From Nocardiopsis metallicus (GTDB lineage: Bacteria; Actinomycetota; Actinomycetes; Streptosporangiales; Streptosporangiaceae): a stretch of DNA of 64,000 nt. The number at the start of each line of letters is the position of its first letter. Within the stretch, counting starts at the first letter, position 1. Both the position numbers and the translations under genes were made by a program. Where the stretch lies: the NCBI RefSeq assembly GCF_014201115.1, contig NZ_JACHDO010000001.1, forward strand, positions 2,914,001 to 2,978,000. The letters are read 5' to 3'. Shown one piece after another: positions 34,076-43,027 of this stretch. Under the pieces are notes generated by a model that had not been told where the DNA came from, did no database searches, and saw nothing but the letters and a program-made list of their open reading frames with translations.

Positions 34076-36963
34076 CCACCCCTGACTCCTCGGTTGCTGT
34101 GGTGGGTCTGTCCTGCCGCCTGCCCGGCCACATCCGCTCACCGCAAGCGTTCTGGGACGCCCTGGTCACTGGCCGGGACCTGGTCACCGACCACACCGAC
34201 GCCCACCCGCGCGCCGACATCTTGCCCGCGGCCATCCTCACCGAGACCGAGCAGGGCTTTGATGCCGCCCACTTCGGGTTCTCACCCACCGAGGTCGCGG
34301 CGATGGACCCCCAGCAGCAGATGCTGCTGGAGCTGGTCGACGAAGCCTTCCAGGACGCCGGGATGGCCCTGACCGACTGGCGGGGCAAGCGGGTGGGGCT
34401 GTGGGTGGGCTCCTCCTGCCTGGACCAGGCCCTGCTGCGCCTAGGCCCCGGCCAGGGCGGCACCATGGTCGACACCGCCGGCGCCCTGCCCTCCATGCTC
34501 GCCAACCGCCTCTCCCGCCACCGGCTCATCGACTGGAGGGGCCCCTCCGAGGCGTTGGACACCGCCTGCTCCGCGTCCCTGGTGGCGGCGCACCGCGCCC
34601 ACCAGGCCCTGCTCACCGGTGAGGTGGACCTGGCCGTGGTCGCCTCGGCCAACACGTTGAGGTTGGACACCCACACCCGCATGTTCGCCGCCTCGCGGGT
34701 GCTCTCCGACGACGGGTGCGTGCACCCCTTCGACCAGGGCGGCAGCGGGTTCGTGCGCGGCGAGGGCGGCGGGGCCCTGATCTTGCAGCGCACCGCCGAC
34801 TGCCCCACCACCGGCACACGTCCGCGCGCCCTGGTGGCAGCCAGCCTGACCAACTGCGACGGCGCCGGAGCCCCCATCGGCACCCCCAACGTGGCCGGGC
34901 AGATCGACCTGCTCACCCGCACCTATGCCCAGGCCGGGCTGGCACCGGACCAGGTGGACTACGTCGAGGGTCACGCCACCGGCACCGCGGCTGGGGATGC
35001 CGCCGAGTCCCGCGCCCTGGGCCGGGTGCTGGGGCGGGCCCGCCCCGAAGGCGAGCCGCTGCTGGTGGGCGGGGTCAAACCCAACGTGGGCCACCTCGAA
35101 GGCGGGGCGGGCCTGATCGCGCTGATCAAAGTCGTCCTGTCCCTGGAACACGGGGTGATCCCGCCCACCATCCACCACACCCACCCGCTACCGGCGCTGC
35201 AGCGGATGGGGTTGCAGGTGCCCACCACCGCCCGCCCCTGGCCCCAGCGCGAGCACACCCCCACCGCCGGGGTGTCGGCGTTCGGGTTCGGCGGCACCAA
35301 CGCCCACCTGATCCTCCAACAGGCCCCACCCGCCCCCAACCCGCCCAGCGCACACTCCGATGAGGACCAGGCCCCCCACCTGATCCCGCTCTCGGCCAGC
35401 AGCACCGCCGCCCTGGCCCAGAGCGCAGGCCTGTGGTCGGCGGCCATGGGCCAGGCCGGTTCAGTACGCCAGGTGGCCGCGACCGCCGCCCACCGGCGCG
35501 ACCACCACCACGGGGCGCGCGCGGTGGTGCTCGCTGACAGCGCCCCCCAGGCCGCTCAGGCCTGGGACGCGGCGGCCCAGGGCCGCACCCACCTGTCGTT
35601 GGCCGGGCCGCGCCGCCCCGCCCACAAGCCGCTGGTGGTGTTCGTCTACCCCGGCCACGGCGCCCACCCCGCCACCTTGTCCGGCCACCACGGTCTGGAG
35701 GCCGAGCCGGTCTTCACCCAGGCTCTGGAGCGGGCCCGCCTCGCGGCGTTCCTCGAGAGCGACCAGGGTGAGGCGGCCGGACTGGCGCGGGTGCAACCGG
35801 CCCAGTGGGCGTGGCAGGTCGCCGCCACCGCCCTGCTCGCCTCGTGGGGTGTGCGCCCGGACGTGGTGGTGGGCCACTCCCTGGGCGAGCTCGCCGCCGC
35901 CCACACCGCCGGAGTACTGACCCTGCACGAGGCCGCCCTGGTGGTCGCCCAGCGCAGCCGCCTGCTGGAACAGACCGCCCCCAAGGGTGAACTGCTGGCC
36001 ACCTCCCTGGACCCGGCACGCGCCCAGGAGCTGGTGCGTTCCTTGCCCACGGTGGCGGTGGCCTCGATCAACGCCGCCAACGCCACCGTCCTGTCCGGAC
36101 CCATCGGCGAACTGGACCTCCTCGCCGACCAGCTCGCCAAGAGCGGGGTGTGGACGCGCCGCATCAGCGACGCCCCGCCCGCCCACGGCCCGCTGGTGGC
36201 CGACCAGGCCGAGCAGTTGCCGGACCTGGTCAAGACCATCCGGCCGCGCCCGGCCACCACCGCGCTGTGGTCCACCGCCACGGCCGCCCGGGCCCAGGGC
36301 CCGGAGTGGGACGCCGCCTACTGGGGGCGCCAGCTGCGCTCCCCGGTACTGCTGCACAAGACCGTGCGGGCTCTGGCCGAGCAGGAGCGGCCCGTCGTGG
36401 TGGTGGAGGTCGGTGCCCGCTCGGTGCTGGCCAGCGCCCTGGCCTCCACCCTGGCCCAGGCCCAGCGCCGCTATGAAGTCGACCCGCCTTTGGTGTGCAC
36501 CGACGGGCCCGCCGCCCCGCGCGAGAACCTGCTGATGGCGCTGGGGCAGCTGTACACCTTCGGGTTGAACCCCAGCTGGCCCACACCCTCAACCCCCACG
36601 GCCGCACCCCTGCCGTTGCGGGCCTGGACCCACCACAGCTCCGCCGCCCCTCAGAACGCAAACCAGGTGGTCGAGCTGAGTGCGCTGGAGACCGAGCGGG
36701 CGCGCACGGTCATCACCGAACGGGTCACTGCTCTCGTGCGGGGTCTGCTGCCCCAGGGCAGTGCCCTCCCGCAAGGGGACGCGGTGCTGGCCGAGGCGGG
36801 GTTGGGGTCCTTGGCCCTGGCCCACCTGCACATCCAGCTCATCCACCAGCTGCCCGACCTGGCCGGTCTGCCCGCCCATGTCGTGCACCAGGCCACCACG
36901 ATGTCGGCGCTCGTGAAGGCCATCACCCAGTTCTGGGCACCCGCCCACCTGGCCCACTCCTGA
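34072..36963 (+). CDS. Type I polyketide synthase, KS-AT-ACP
   Basis: A 963-residue single module. KS: C166 in DTACSASL, H301 in EGHATG, H341 in KPNVGHLEGG. AT: S603 in VVVGHSLGELAAAH; the specificity motif region reads PPAHGP instead of YASH or HAFH, so the extender is uncertain. ACP: a C-terminal domain with S913 in AGLGSLALAHL as phosphopantetheine site (GxxS shortened). No KR, DH, ER or TE. Such a lone module usually works iteratively or adds one C2 unit. Coupled to the methyltransferase. Confidence 0.88.
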   Translation: MTTPDSSVAVVGLSCRLPGHIRSPQAFWDALVTGRDLVTDHTDAHPRADILPAAILTETEQGFDAAHFGFSPTEVAAMDPQQQMLLELVDEAFQDAGMALTDWRGKRVGLWVGSSCLDQALLRLGPGQGGTMVDTAGALPSMLANRLSRHRLIDWRGPSEALDTACSASLVAAHRAHQALLTGEVDLAVVASANTLRLDTHTRMFAASRVLSDDGCVHPFDQGGSGFVRGEGGGALILQRTADCPTTGTRPRALVAASLTNCDGAGAPIGTPNVAGQIDLLTRTYAQAGLAPDQVDYVEGHATGTAAGDAAESRALGRVLGRARPEGEPLLVGGVKPNVGHLEGGAGLIALIKVVLSLEHGVIPPTIHHTHPLPALQRMGLQVPTTARPWPQREHTPTAGVSAFGFGGTNAHLILQQAPPAPNPPSAHSDEDQAPHLIPLSASSTAALAQSAGLWSAAMGQAGSVRQVAATAAHRRDHHHGARAVVLADSAPQAAQAWDAAAQGRTHLSLAGPRRPAHKPLVVFVYPGHGAHPATLSGHHGLEAEPVFTQALERARLAAFLESDQGEAAGLARVQPAQWAWQVAATALLASWGVRPDVVVGHSLGELAAAHTAGVLTLHEAALVVAQRSRLLEQTAPKGELLATSLDPARAQELVRSLPTVAVASINAANATVLSGPIGELDLLADQLAKSGVWTRRISDAPPAHGPLVADQAEQLPDLVKTIRPRPATTALWSTATAARAQGPEWDAAYWGRQLRSPVLLHKTVRALAEQERPVVVVEVGARSVLASALASTLAQAQRRYEVDPPLVCTDGPAAPRENLLMALGQLYTFGLNPSWPTPSTPTAAPLPLRAWTHHSSAAPQNANQVVELSALETERARTVITERVTALVRGLLPQGSALPQGDAVLAEAGLGSLALAHLHIQLIHQLPDLAGLPAHVVHQATTMSALVKAITQFWAPAHLAHS

Positions 36964-36981
36964 ACGGAAAGCACAGCCACC

Positions 36982-37029
36982 ATGTCACCCCAGGTCCAGC
37001 AGCAGAGCGTGATCGACGCGGCGCTCTGA
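36982..37029 (+). pseudogene. 5' stub of a gene cut by the IS3 element
   Basis: After a GGAAAG site an ATG opens 15 codons (MSPQVQQQSVIDAAL) that run into a TGA formed by the first bases of the IS3-family element. The rest of the gene is not found on the other side of the element, so it was deleted. It was the next gene of the PKS operon. Confidence 0.6.
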
Positions 37030-37095
37030 TCTTGCTTCGGTTCGGTGGACAGGTGTCCGCTTTCGGATACTTTGTCATTGAACGAGGAGATTGAA

Positions 37096-37383
37096 GTGCC
37101 CAAGACCCGCCCTGCGTACCCGCCGGAGTACCGCGATCAGATCATCGCGCTGGCCCGCTCCGGCCGTAGCCCCGAGGACCTGGCAGCTGAGTTCGAACCC
37201 TCGGCCCAGACGATCCGCACCTGGATCAATCAGGCCAAGATCGACTCCGGCCAGGCAGAGGGCACCACCAGCGATGACAAGGCCGAACTGGCCCGCCTTC
37301 GCCGAGAGAACGCCCAGCTGCGCGAAGAGCGCGAGATCCTGCGCAAGGCCACGGCTTTCTTCGTCCGGGAGACCAGTCGGTGA
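37096..37383 (+). CDS. IS3-family transposase OrfA (HTH)
   Basis: About 95 residues: a transposase_8 helix-turn-helix (YPPEYRDQIIALARSGRSPE...AQTIRTWINQ) and C-terminal leucine-zipper-like coil (ELARLRRENAQLREEREIL). GTG 37096 follows GAGGAG. The ORF overlaps orfB, normally joined by programmed -1 frameshifting. Confidence 0.88.
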   Translation: MPKTRPAYPPEYRDQIIALARSGRSPEDLAAEFEPSAQTIRTWINQAKIDSGQAEGTTSDDKAELARLRRENAQLREEREILRKATAFFVRETSR

Positions 37384-38294
37384 TGTTCCGGCTGATCGAC
37401 GAAGAAAAGACACGCCACTCCGTCTCCCTGATGTCCCGGCTGCTCGGCGTATCGCGGCAGGGCTACTACAAACACCACCACCGAATCCAGGACGGCCCCA
37501 CGGCCAAGGAACGCTCCGACGCTGACCTGTCCGAGCGCATCCAGGGCCACCACGAGCGCTCCCGCGGCACCTACGGCTCCCCCAGGCTCCAGGCCGACCT
37601 GGCCGAGCTCGACGGCATCCGCGCTGGACGCAACCGCATCACCCGGCTGATGCGCCGCCAGGGCCTGGTCGGGGTCCACCGCCGCACCGGCCGCAAAAGC
37701 CTGACCTCCCAGGACCGGATGGCCACAGCCCCACCGGATCTGGTCGGTCGTGACTTCACCGCCCATGCCCCCAACACCAAGTGGAGCGCGGACATCACCT
37801 ACGTGCCCACCGACCAGGGGTGGGTGTACCTGGCGGTGGTGATGGACCTGTTCTCGCGCCGCATCGTGGGCTGGGCGATGGCCCCTCACATGCGCGCCGA
37901 TCTGGTCTGCGACGCGCTGGCCATGGCGGTGACCGCCCGCCGTCCCGGTCCGGGGCTGATCCATCACTCGGACAAGGGATCGCAATACACCAGTCTGGCC
38001 TTTGGTCGCCGCTGCGAAGAGGCAGGGATCGCTCCCTCGACGGGGCGGACGGGGTCGTGTTACGACAACGCCGTCACCGAGAGCTTCTTCGCGTCGTTGG
38101 AGACCGAGTTGATCGACCGCACCCGTTTCGCCACCAGGGCGGATGCGGAGCGGGAGGTGTTCTCCTATATCGAGGGGTTCTACAACCCCTGGCGGCGGCA
38201 TTCGGCCAATGGTCAGCTCAGCCCGGCTGAGTATGAACGTCGCCACACCGAAGTTGCTCAAGACAGGCTTGCGGCGCTGTCTCAGGCCGCGTAA
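37380..38294 (+). CDS. IS3-family transposase OrfB (rve integrase)
   Basis: A 304-residue DDE integrase. Catalytic Asp in TKWSADITYV, Asp in IHHSDKGSQYTS and Glu in NAVTESFFASLETE, with HTH_21 N-terminus (RGTYGSPRLQADL). Intact, so the element may be mobile. Confidence 0.92.
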   Translation: MMFRLIDEEKTRHSVSLMSRLLGVSRQGYYKHHHRIQDGPTAKERSDADLSERIQGHHERSRGTYGSPRLQADLAELDGIRAGRNRITRLMRRQGLVGVHRRTGRKSLTSQDRMATAPPDLVGRDFTAHAPNTKWSADITYVPTDQGWVYLAVVMDLFSRRIVGWAMAPHMRADLVCDALAMAVTARRPGPGLIHHSDKGSQYTSLAFGRRCEEAGIAPSTGRTGSCYDNAVTESFFASLETELIDRTRFATRADAEREVFSYIEGFYNPWRRHSANGQLSPAEYERRHTEVAQDRLAALSQAA

Positions 38295-38363
38295 AACCCC
38301 AGCTCACAGGTGTCTACCGAACTGAAGCAACATCAGACACCACACGAAAGGACGACCACCCCT

Positions 38364-38947
38364 ATGAGCAGTGCGGCCACGCCAGAGTTGTCCCAGCAGC
38401 TACTGGACAGTCAGACCTGCCTCAGCGCTGACGAGCGCCAGGCCAGCATCGACGCCTTCAGCCCGGCCATCGTCCCAGGCCCGCTACAGACCCCCGCCTA
38501 CGCGCGCGCCGTTCTGTCCGCCTGCGGAGTCACCGACCCCGCCACTCTGGAAGAGGCGGTGCAGATGAGGATGGGCCGTGGCCACCATGTGCGCACCGAT
38601 CACGGACACCCTCACCGCTACCTGCTGACCGAGCAGGCCCTGCACACCCCCTGGCTGGGGGCACAGGAGGTGGGTGAACAACGCGCGTTTTTGCGCGGGT
38701 GCGTTCAGCTTCTCCACCTGCGGGTTCGGGTCCTGCCGGCATTCAGCCCCATCCCCTGGACCGGAGCGTTCGCGATCCTCACCTACGTCGGAGGCGAGGC
38801 ATCGGTGAACGTGGAAACCCCCGAGGGCAGGTTGGTGGCCCCCAGGAGATGGTGCCCGCCTACCGGGCCCACTTCGAGGCCTTGTTCGCTGCCGCCCAGC
38901 CCCTGTCCCGCGTGCTGGCAGCACACGAAGGGACCGGTCCCCAGTGA
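38364..38947 (+). pseudogene. DUF5753-domain protein, lacks HTH and frameshifted
   Basis: Starts ATG 38364 after GAAAGGA. The sequence IVPGPLQTPAYARAVLSACG begins a DUF5753 domain, without the usual ~100-residue N-terminal HTH. Near 38850 the frame shifts: VETPEGRLVAP continues in the next frame as QEMVPAYRAHFEALF and ends AHEGTGPQ at 38947. One extra C in the CCCCC run would restore it, so this is either a one-base deletion or a sequencing error. If intact it would be a stand-alone ligand-sensing half of a Scr1-type regulator. Confidence 0.65.
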
Positions 38948-39315
38948 CACGACCCAGCGCCGAGCCCACCAGCACTCGGACCACGGCCAAGAGCCGATAC
39001 ATGGCCCTGGCCAGGGAACTGGCGCGTGCGTGGGCCGATACGCCACCGGCGCCCCGCGAGCTCTACCAGGAAGGGCACTGCCGCTCACACCCCTCCCTGC
39101 CTCCCGAGGCCTGGTTCCCCGCCCAGGGCCTGGGAGAGATCGCTCGTCAGGCGCGCCAGGTGTGCCGCTCCTGCCCGGTGCGGGACATCTGTCTGGCGTG
39201 GGCTCTTGAGGCCCAGATCGCCGACGGCATCTGGGGTGGAACCAGCCCCACCGATCGCAAATGGATCACGTCCTCTGACATACCCGCTTACCTGCACAGC
39301 GAGGCTTTTGCATGA
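38944..39315 (+). CDS. WhiB-family Fe-S transcription regulator
   Basis: A 123-residue WhiB-like protein. The four cluster cysteines are in EGHCRS and QVCRSCPVRDIC (C...CxxC...C), followed by the turn DGIWGGTSPTDRK. It would bind a [4Fe-4S] cluster and act with sigma factor. It overlaps the preceding DUF5753 reading frame and the next gene by 4 bp each. Confidence 0.9.
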   Translation: MTRPSAEPTSTRTTAKSRYMALARELARAWADTPPAPRELYQEGHCRSHPSLPPEAWFPAQGLGEIARQARQVCRSCPVRDICLAWALEAQIADGIWGGTSPTDRKWITSSDIPAYLHSEAFA

Positions 39316-40235
39316 CCGGCGCACACGAGCCCGCCCAAGTCCCCGAACCCCTGACCGGAGCCCCTTCCATGAATCCGCCGACCCGGCGCCACCGTGAACA
39401 GGACTGGGCGATGGTGGTGCGCAGGGCCGCCGCCCTGTGGGAAACCGAACCCCGCGACTGGCTCACCCCCGTCCAGGCCCGCGCCATCACCGGACTGGGC
39501 CCACAGCCGCTCAGCCAGCTCGCCGACGACGACCAGGTGCGCACCCAGCGCACCTCGGGCGGGCACCGCCGCTACGACCGCGCCCACCTGATCGGCTACC
39601 TGCGCGAGCACGGTCATCCCCTCACACCCCTGGAGGGGGTGGTCGAACACGCCCACATCCACGGCGCCGCCTTGGATCGCCCCGCCTACCACCAGCACGC
39701 CGCCCACACCCGCCGACGCTGCGATCTGAGCGGACCCATCTACCGGCTGGACCTGCACACCCATGCCGGGGACGACCAGGACCCCGCCTGGCAGGCCTGG
39801 CAGGAAGGAGATCGGGCGCGGGCCCAACAGCTGCTGAAGGAGGAGCTGCCCGCCCTGCAGGCCCAGCACCGCGCCGAACAAAACCGCGGCCTGCCCTGGC
39901 GCCGCATCTGGGTCGTGGACGCCCTGTCCACTACCTACCTGGAGTTTTTGGCCCGCGCCCACCGAGTAAAGGCCCAGGCGGGCGGCCAGATCCGGGTGCT
40001 CAACCCCGACCTTCTGCGGTCCTGGCAGGTGGACCAGTGGCCCGAGCTGGTCTTGTACCCCAACCGGCTCGTGTACGTGCTGCGCCACGCCTCGACCGGC
40101 CACCCCGAGGGTGCCCACCACGCCCTGCTGCCCGACCCGTTGGCACAGGCCGCCCGGCTCCAGCTGGAGCTGATGTGGCAACAGGCCGGACCTCGCTCCC
40201 TGGACCATCTCCTGGGCCGCCACAGCGAGCCCTGA
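39312..40235 (+). CDS. HTH-DUF6879 fusion protein
   Basis: A 307-residue protein. Residues ~45-100 form a MerR/excisionase-like winged helix (WLTPVQARAITGLGPQPLSQL...QRTSGGHRRYDRAHL). The C-terminal ~130 residues (LPWRRIWVVDALSTTYLEF... VYVLRHAST) match the actinomycete DUF6879 family. Coupled to WhiB. Probably a regulator in the same control module. Confidence 0.7.
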   Translation: MTGAHEPAQVPEPLTGAPSMNPPTRRHREQDWAMVVRRAAALWETEPRDWLTPVQARAITGLGPQPLSQLADDDQVRTQRTSGGHRRYDRAHLIGYLREHGHPLTPLEGVVEHAHIHGAALDRPAYHQHAAHTRRRCDLSGPIYRLDLHTHAGDDQDPAWQAWQEGDRARAQQLLKEELPALQAQHRAEQNRGLPWRRIWVVDALSTTYLEFLARAHRVKAQAGGQIRVLNPDLLRSWQVDQWPELVLYPNRLVYVLRHASTGHPEGAHHALLPDPLAQAARLQLELMWQQAGPRSLDHLLGRHSEP

Positions 40236-40280
40236 CCACCCCGACCGTGCTGGAGGCCACCAGGTCAGAACACACCCTGC

Positions 40281-40320
40281 GCGGGGTCGGGGTCGGGAAG
40301 GGCCCCGACCACAACCCCGC
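40281..40320. terminator. Nested GC-rich hairpin
   Basis: GCGGGGT...ACCCCGC type outer arms (40281-40287 and 40314-40320) enclose GGTCGGG...CCCCGACC. It lies 45 bp after the HTH-DUF6879 stop and is a plausible terminator. Confidence 0.5.
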
Positions 40321-40631
40321 ACACGTCGGGGCGGTATCGGCGCCGCTTTCGGGGGGTGACTATCCCCCCGATTTTCCCGGGCACCACCAGCCCGGGCTGG
40401 TGGCCGAGAGCGCCCGGGGCCACCACCGGTTGGGGTCGCGGGCCCGGCCCGCCTGGTAGTGGCACCGATCTGGTCGGCCCAGAACACGAAAACACCTCGA
40501 AGAAGGTCACCGCCAGCGGACATGATCGCTGGCGTCCACCACCATCCACGACTTCAGGGAGACCCTCATGCACCGACATCGCCACCACGCCACACCCCAG
40601 CCCTGCCCACCCCATATGGAAGGACCCTTGC
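40321..40631. other. Intergenic region with a 20-bp perfect palindrome
   Basis: About 310 bp with no supported gene. It contains the loop-free palindrome CCACCAGCCCGGGCTGGTGG at 40384-40403, which looks like a dimeric-regulator operator. A 39-codon His/Tyr/Arg-rich frame from ATG 40568 overlaps the next gene and is probably spurious. Confidence 0.45.
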
Positions 40632-40940
40632 GTGACCAGTGCCGCACAGCACACCCCCACCGCTACCGCTACCGCTACCAGCCCTGATCCCAGCGATGAC
40701 CACGAAGACCTGTCCCTGCCCGAGCTGAAGACCCCGCGCTATTTCCACTTCCAGGGGCAGGTCGCGGAGGCCTCATGGGCCACGATGGCCCGCCGCATGC
40801 CGGAAGCTGTCAAACTCTGTGAGACGTTCTATGCTATGGGTTTTCCCAGTTCGGGAGCGGTCTCCTCTTCGTTGGTGGGCTGGGGCGGGTTGATGTGGAC
40901 CACCTCGGGCAGAGCGGTAGGCCGGGCTCAGCGCGGTTGA
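40632..40940 (+). pseudogene. N-terminal fragment of an ABC transporter subunit
   Basis: A 102-residue frame from GTG 40632. After a repetitive TATATAT tract (six-base repeat GCTACC), the part LPELKTPRYFHFQGQVAEAS followed by WATMARRMPEAVKLC resembles the N-terminal segment that precedes membrane helices in actinomycete ABC transporter permease/ATPase fusions. The coding sequence then ends without any membrane helix or ATPase domain. I read it as a truncated exporter gene; the similarity is by eye. Confidence 0.45.
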
Positions 40941-41183
40941 GGCAGGGCGCGATCGCCCCGTCCGGTGGGTCGATCTGCACGGTGCAGGTGCGGAACCGGT
41001 TGGTATCCCCTCGCCTTCCTTAGGGAAGTGGAGTCGGACCAGCGTGGGGAGGCGACCAGGTTGGCTACTGCAGAGGGGATTCTCTTGTCAGCGGCAGCGA
41101 ACGCGCTACGCGATCTCTCCCACGAGTTCGCCGGGGACCAGTAGGTTCATTCGCGAACCATAGTGACCGGGAAGGACCAGCCC

Positions 41184-42218
41184 ATGGCCGTGGACGCCGC
41201 CCACATCAATGCACTGCTCGACCAGGCCGTGACCGATGAGGTGACGCCGGGGGCGGTCTGGCTGGTGGGTGGCCCAGAGGGGCCCGAGGTCGGTGGCCAG
41301 GCAGGGTTGCTCGACCCGGCCAACCCTGCTTCCCCCATGGTGGCAGACACCCTGTTTGATATCGCTTCCCTCACCAAGGTCACCGCTGTCTGGTCGGTAA
41401 TCGGCACCCTGTGGGAAGATAGTGCCCTGCGCCTGGAGGACCCTCTCGGTGTCCTGCTCCCCGATCTGTCGGAAGCGCCTTTGGGTCAGGTGACGGTGCA
41501 CCAGCTCCTCACCCACACCGCCGGGGTTCCGCCGCGTGCACAGCTGAAGACCCTCTACGGAACCGATCCGGCTGAAATCCGTCACGGTGTCCTGCACGAG
41601 CAGCTTCACCACACCCCCGGTGAACAGGTCCAATACACCGACCGTGCCGCGCTGATCCTGGGGTTCCTCGCCGAAGGGCTCACCGGCACGGGGCTAACCG
41701 ACCTCGCCCACGATCGTGCCTGGTCTCCCCTGGGCATGTTCCAGACTCGGTTTGGCCCTCTCCCTGAGGATCTGGTGCAACGTACCGCGCCCACCGAGCT
41801 GGACCAGGAGAGCGGCCAGCATCTACGCGGTGTCCCGCACGACTTCTCAGCCCGTTTGTTGGGCGGGGTAAGCGGGATCGCCGGGGCTTTTTCCACCGCC
41901 CCTGACCTGGGACGTTTTCTCACTTACATGCTCACCCCGGGGAACGGGGCGACTTTCGGCAAAGCGTGGGTGAATGAGTCCCTCCAGGTGCAGACCGGAG
42001 GGCTTGAGCCGCTGAGGGGTCTGTTCTGGCATCCTGCCCCCGGGACGTCGCCGGCAGAGGACATCTGGGTGCACTACGGTTTCACCGGCACAGGGGCCTG
42101 GGTTTGTCCGCGTATGGGCAGATGGGGTGTTCTTTTGACGAACAAGCTCTACTACACCCGGGACCGGGGGCCGGTCACTGAACTGCGTGGCGCTTTCCAG
42201 CAGGCTGTGTTCTCCTGA
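41184..42218 (+). CDS. Serine hydrolase, beta-lactamase family
   Basis: A 344-residue protein with S62-L-T-K65 in FDIASLTK, a tyrosine motif in QYTDRAAL (YxD instead of YxN) and GFTGTGAW as third motif. No signal peptide, so a cytoplasmic esterase/peptidase of the class C beta-lactamase fold is likely. ATG 41184 has a GAAGGA site. It is only distantly similar to the hydrolase at 25902 and stands alone with its own terminator. Confidence 0.8.
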   Translation: MAVDAAHINALLDQAVTDEVTPGAVWLVGGPEGPEVGGQAGLLDPANPASPMVADTLFDIASLTKVTAVWSVIGTLWEDSALRLEDPLGVLLPDLSEAPLGQVTVHQLLTHTAGVPPRAQLKTLYGTDPAEIRHGVLHEQLHHTPGEQVQYTDRAALILGFLAEGLTGTGLTDLAHDRAWSPLGMFQTRFGPLPEDLVQRTAPTELDQESGQHLRGVPHDFSARLLGGVSGIAGAFSTAPDLGRFLTYMLTPGNGATFGKAWVNESLQVQTGGLEPLRGLFWHPAPGTSPAEDIWVHYGFTGTGAWVCPRMGRWGVLLTNKLYYTRDRGPVTELRGAFQQAVFS

Positions 42219-42238
42219 TAGCCCTCAGTGTTTGACCC

Positions 42239-42270
42239 AACCCCGTCTGCCGTGAGGTGGGCGGGGTTTT
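42239..42270 (+). terminator. Intrinsic terminator
   Basis: AACCCCG...CGGGGTTTT hairpin 20 bp after the serine hydrolase stop, ending in a short T-run. Confidence 0.75.
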
Positions 42271-42400
42271 CACATTCCAAGATCTTGAAGAAAATAATCC
42301 GAACCCTCCCCTCTCGCATTGCGCGTCCTAATTTAGGACACTTGAGTGGTATCAATAGACCAGGAACGAGAGCCCTCGGCCAGACCGGGAGGAACCGGCC

Positions 42401-42970
42401 ATGACAGTGACCACCGAATTCGGAACCTGGGTCAACCACGGAGACCGGTGCAACGTCAGCGTCGAATCGACTTTCGCTGGCTACATCGGAGGAGCTGACC
42501 CTGAATGGCGTGAGCGGGTCGAAAACGACGGCTATTTCGACAGCATGGTTGCCGCGTTTCGCTCCGAGATCAACGCCGCCCTCCCCACCAACGTGGCCCT
42601 GTGCGGCAACGACTTCTACGGCCCCTACTACACGGCCGACTGCGACTTCGACGGATACCCCACCGACGAACACGGCGCCCTGGACATCACCGAAATCATC
42701 GCGGGCATCGATCTCGAGCCAATTCTGGAACGGTACGACCCGGATCTGGTCAAGCAGGACGCCACCCTCAGTGTCGGACCCAACGGATGGCACACCCTCA
42801 CCATCGGTGACACCGCCGTCGACCTCCCGGTCCGGTCCAACGAGGTCATCCCCGTGCCCCTACTCCACGAGCTAGCCGTTCAGGCCCTGACCGAACACGA
42901 GTGGGAGCTCACCGGCGTGTGGGAACGCACCCCCGCCGGGTTCACCGCCACAGCCACCCTCAGCGCCTAA
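42401..42970 (+). CDS. Hypothetical protein (189 aa)
   Basis: A 189-residue acidic protein (MTVTTEFGTWVNHGDRCNVS...) with GGGAGGA upstream. No membrane segment or known motif. Together with the next three genes it forms a same-strand set next to a serine recombinase, typical of integrative-element cargo. Function unknown. Confidence 0.7.
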   Translation: MTVTTEFGTWVNHGDRCNVSVESTFAGYIGGADPEWRERVENDGYFDSMVAAFRSEINAALPTNVALCGNDFYGPYYTADCDFDGYPTDEHGALDITEIIAGIDLEPILERYDPDLVKQDATLSVGPNGWHTLTIGDTAVDLPVRSNEVIPVPLLHELAVQALTEHEWELTGVWERTPAGFTATATLSA

Positions 42971-43027
42971 CACACCCCATTTACCGGGAGGCCCGAACGA
43001 ACACAGGCCCCCCACGCAAGGACCCCC

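Larger units (their letters stand above)
37027..38335 (+). mobile_element. IS3-family insertion sequence, 1,309 bp
   Basis: Imperfect ~30-bp terminal inverted repeats lie at 37027-37056 (begins TGATCTTGCTTCGGTTCGGT) and 38306-38335 (ends ACCGAACTGAAGCAACATCA), with 5'-TG...CA-3' tips. Two overlapping ORFs are orfA and orfB. No target duplication is visible (flanks CTC and GAC), consistent with a deletion at one side. Confidence 0.88.

Noticed and set aside
32552..34141. 529-codon leftward ORF
   Set aside because: Antisense to monooxygenase, methyltransferase and PKS start; Gly/Val/Gln-rich shadow sequence.
40568..40687. His/Tyr/Arg-rich 39-codon ORF
   Set aside because: It overlaps the ABC transporter fragment in another frame and its repeats come from the GCTACC tract.
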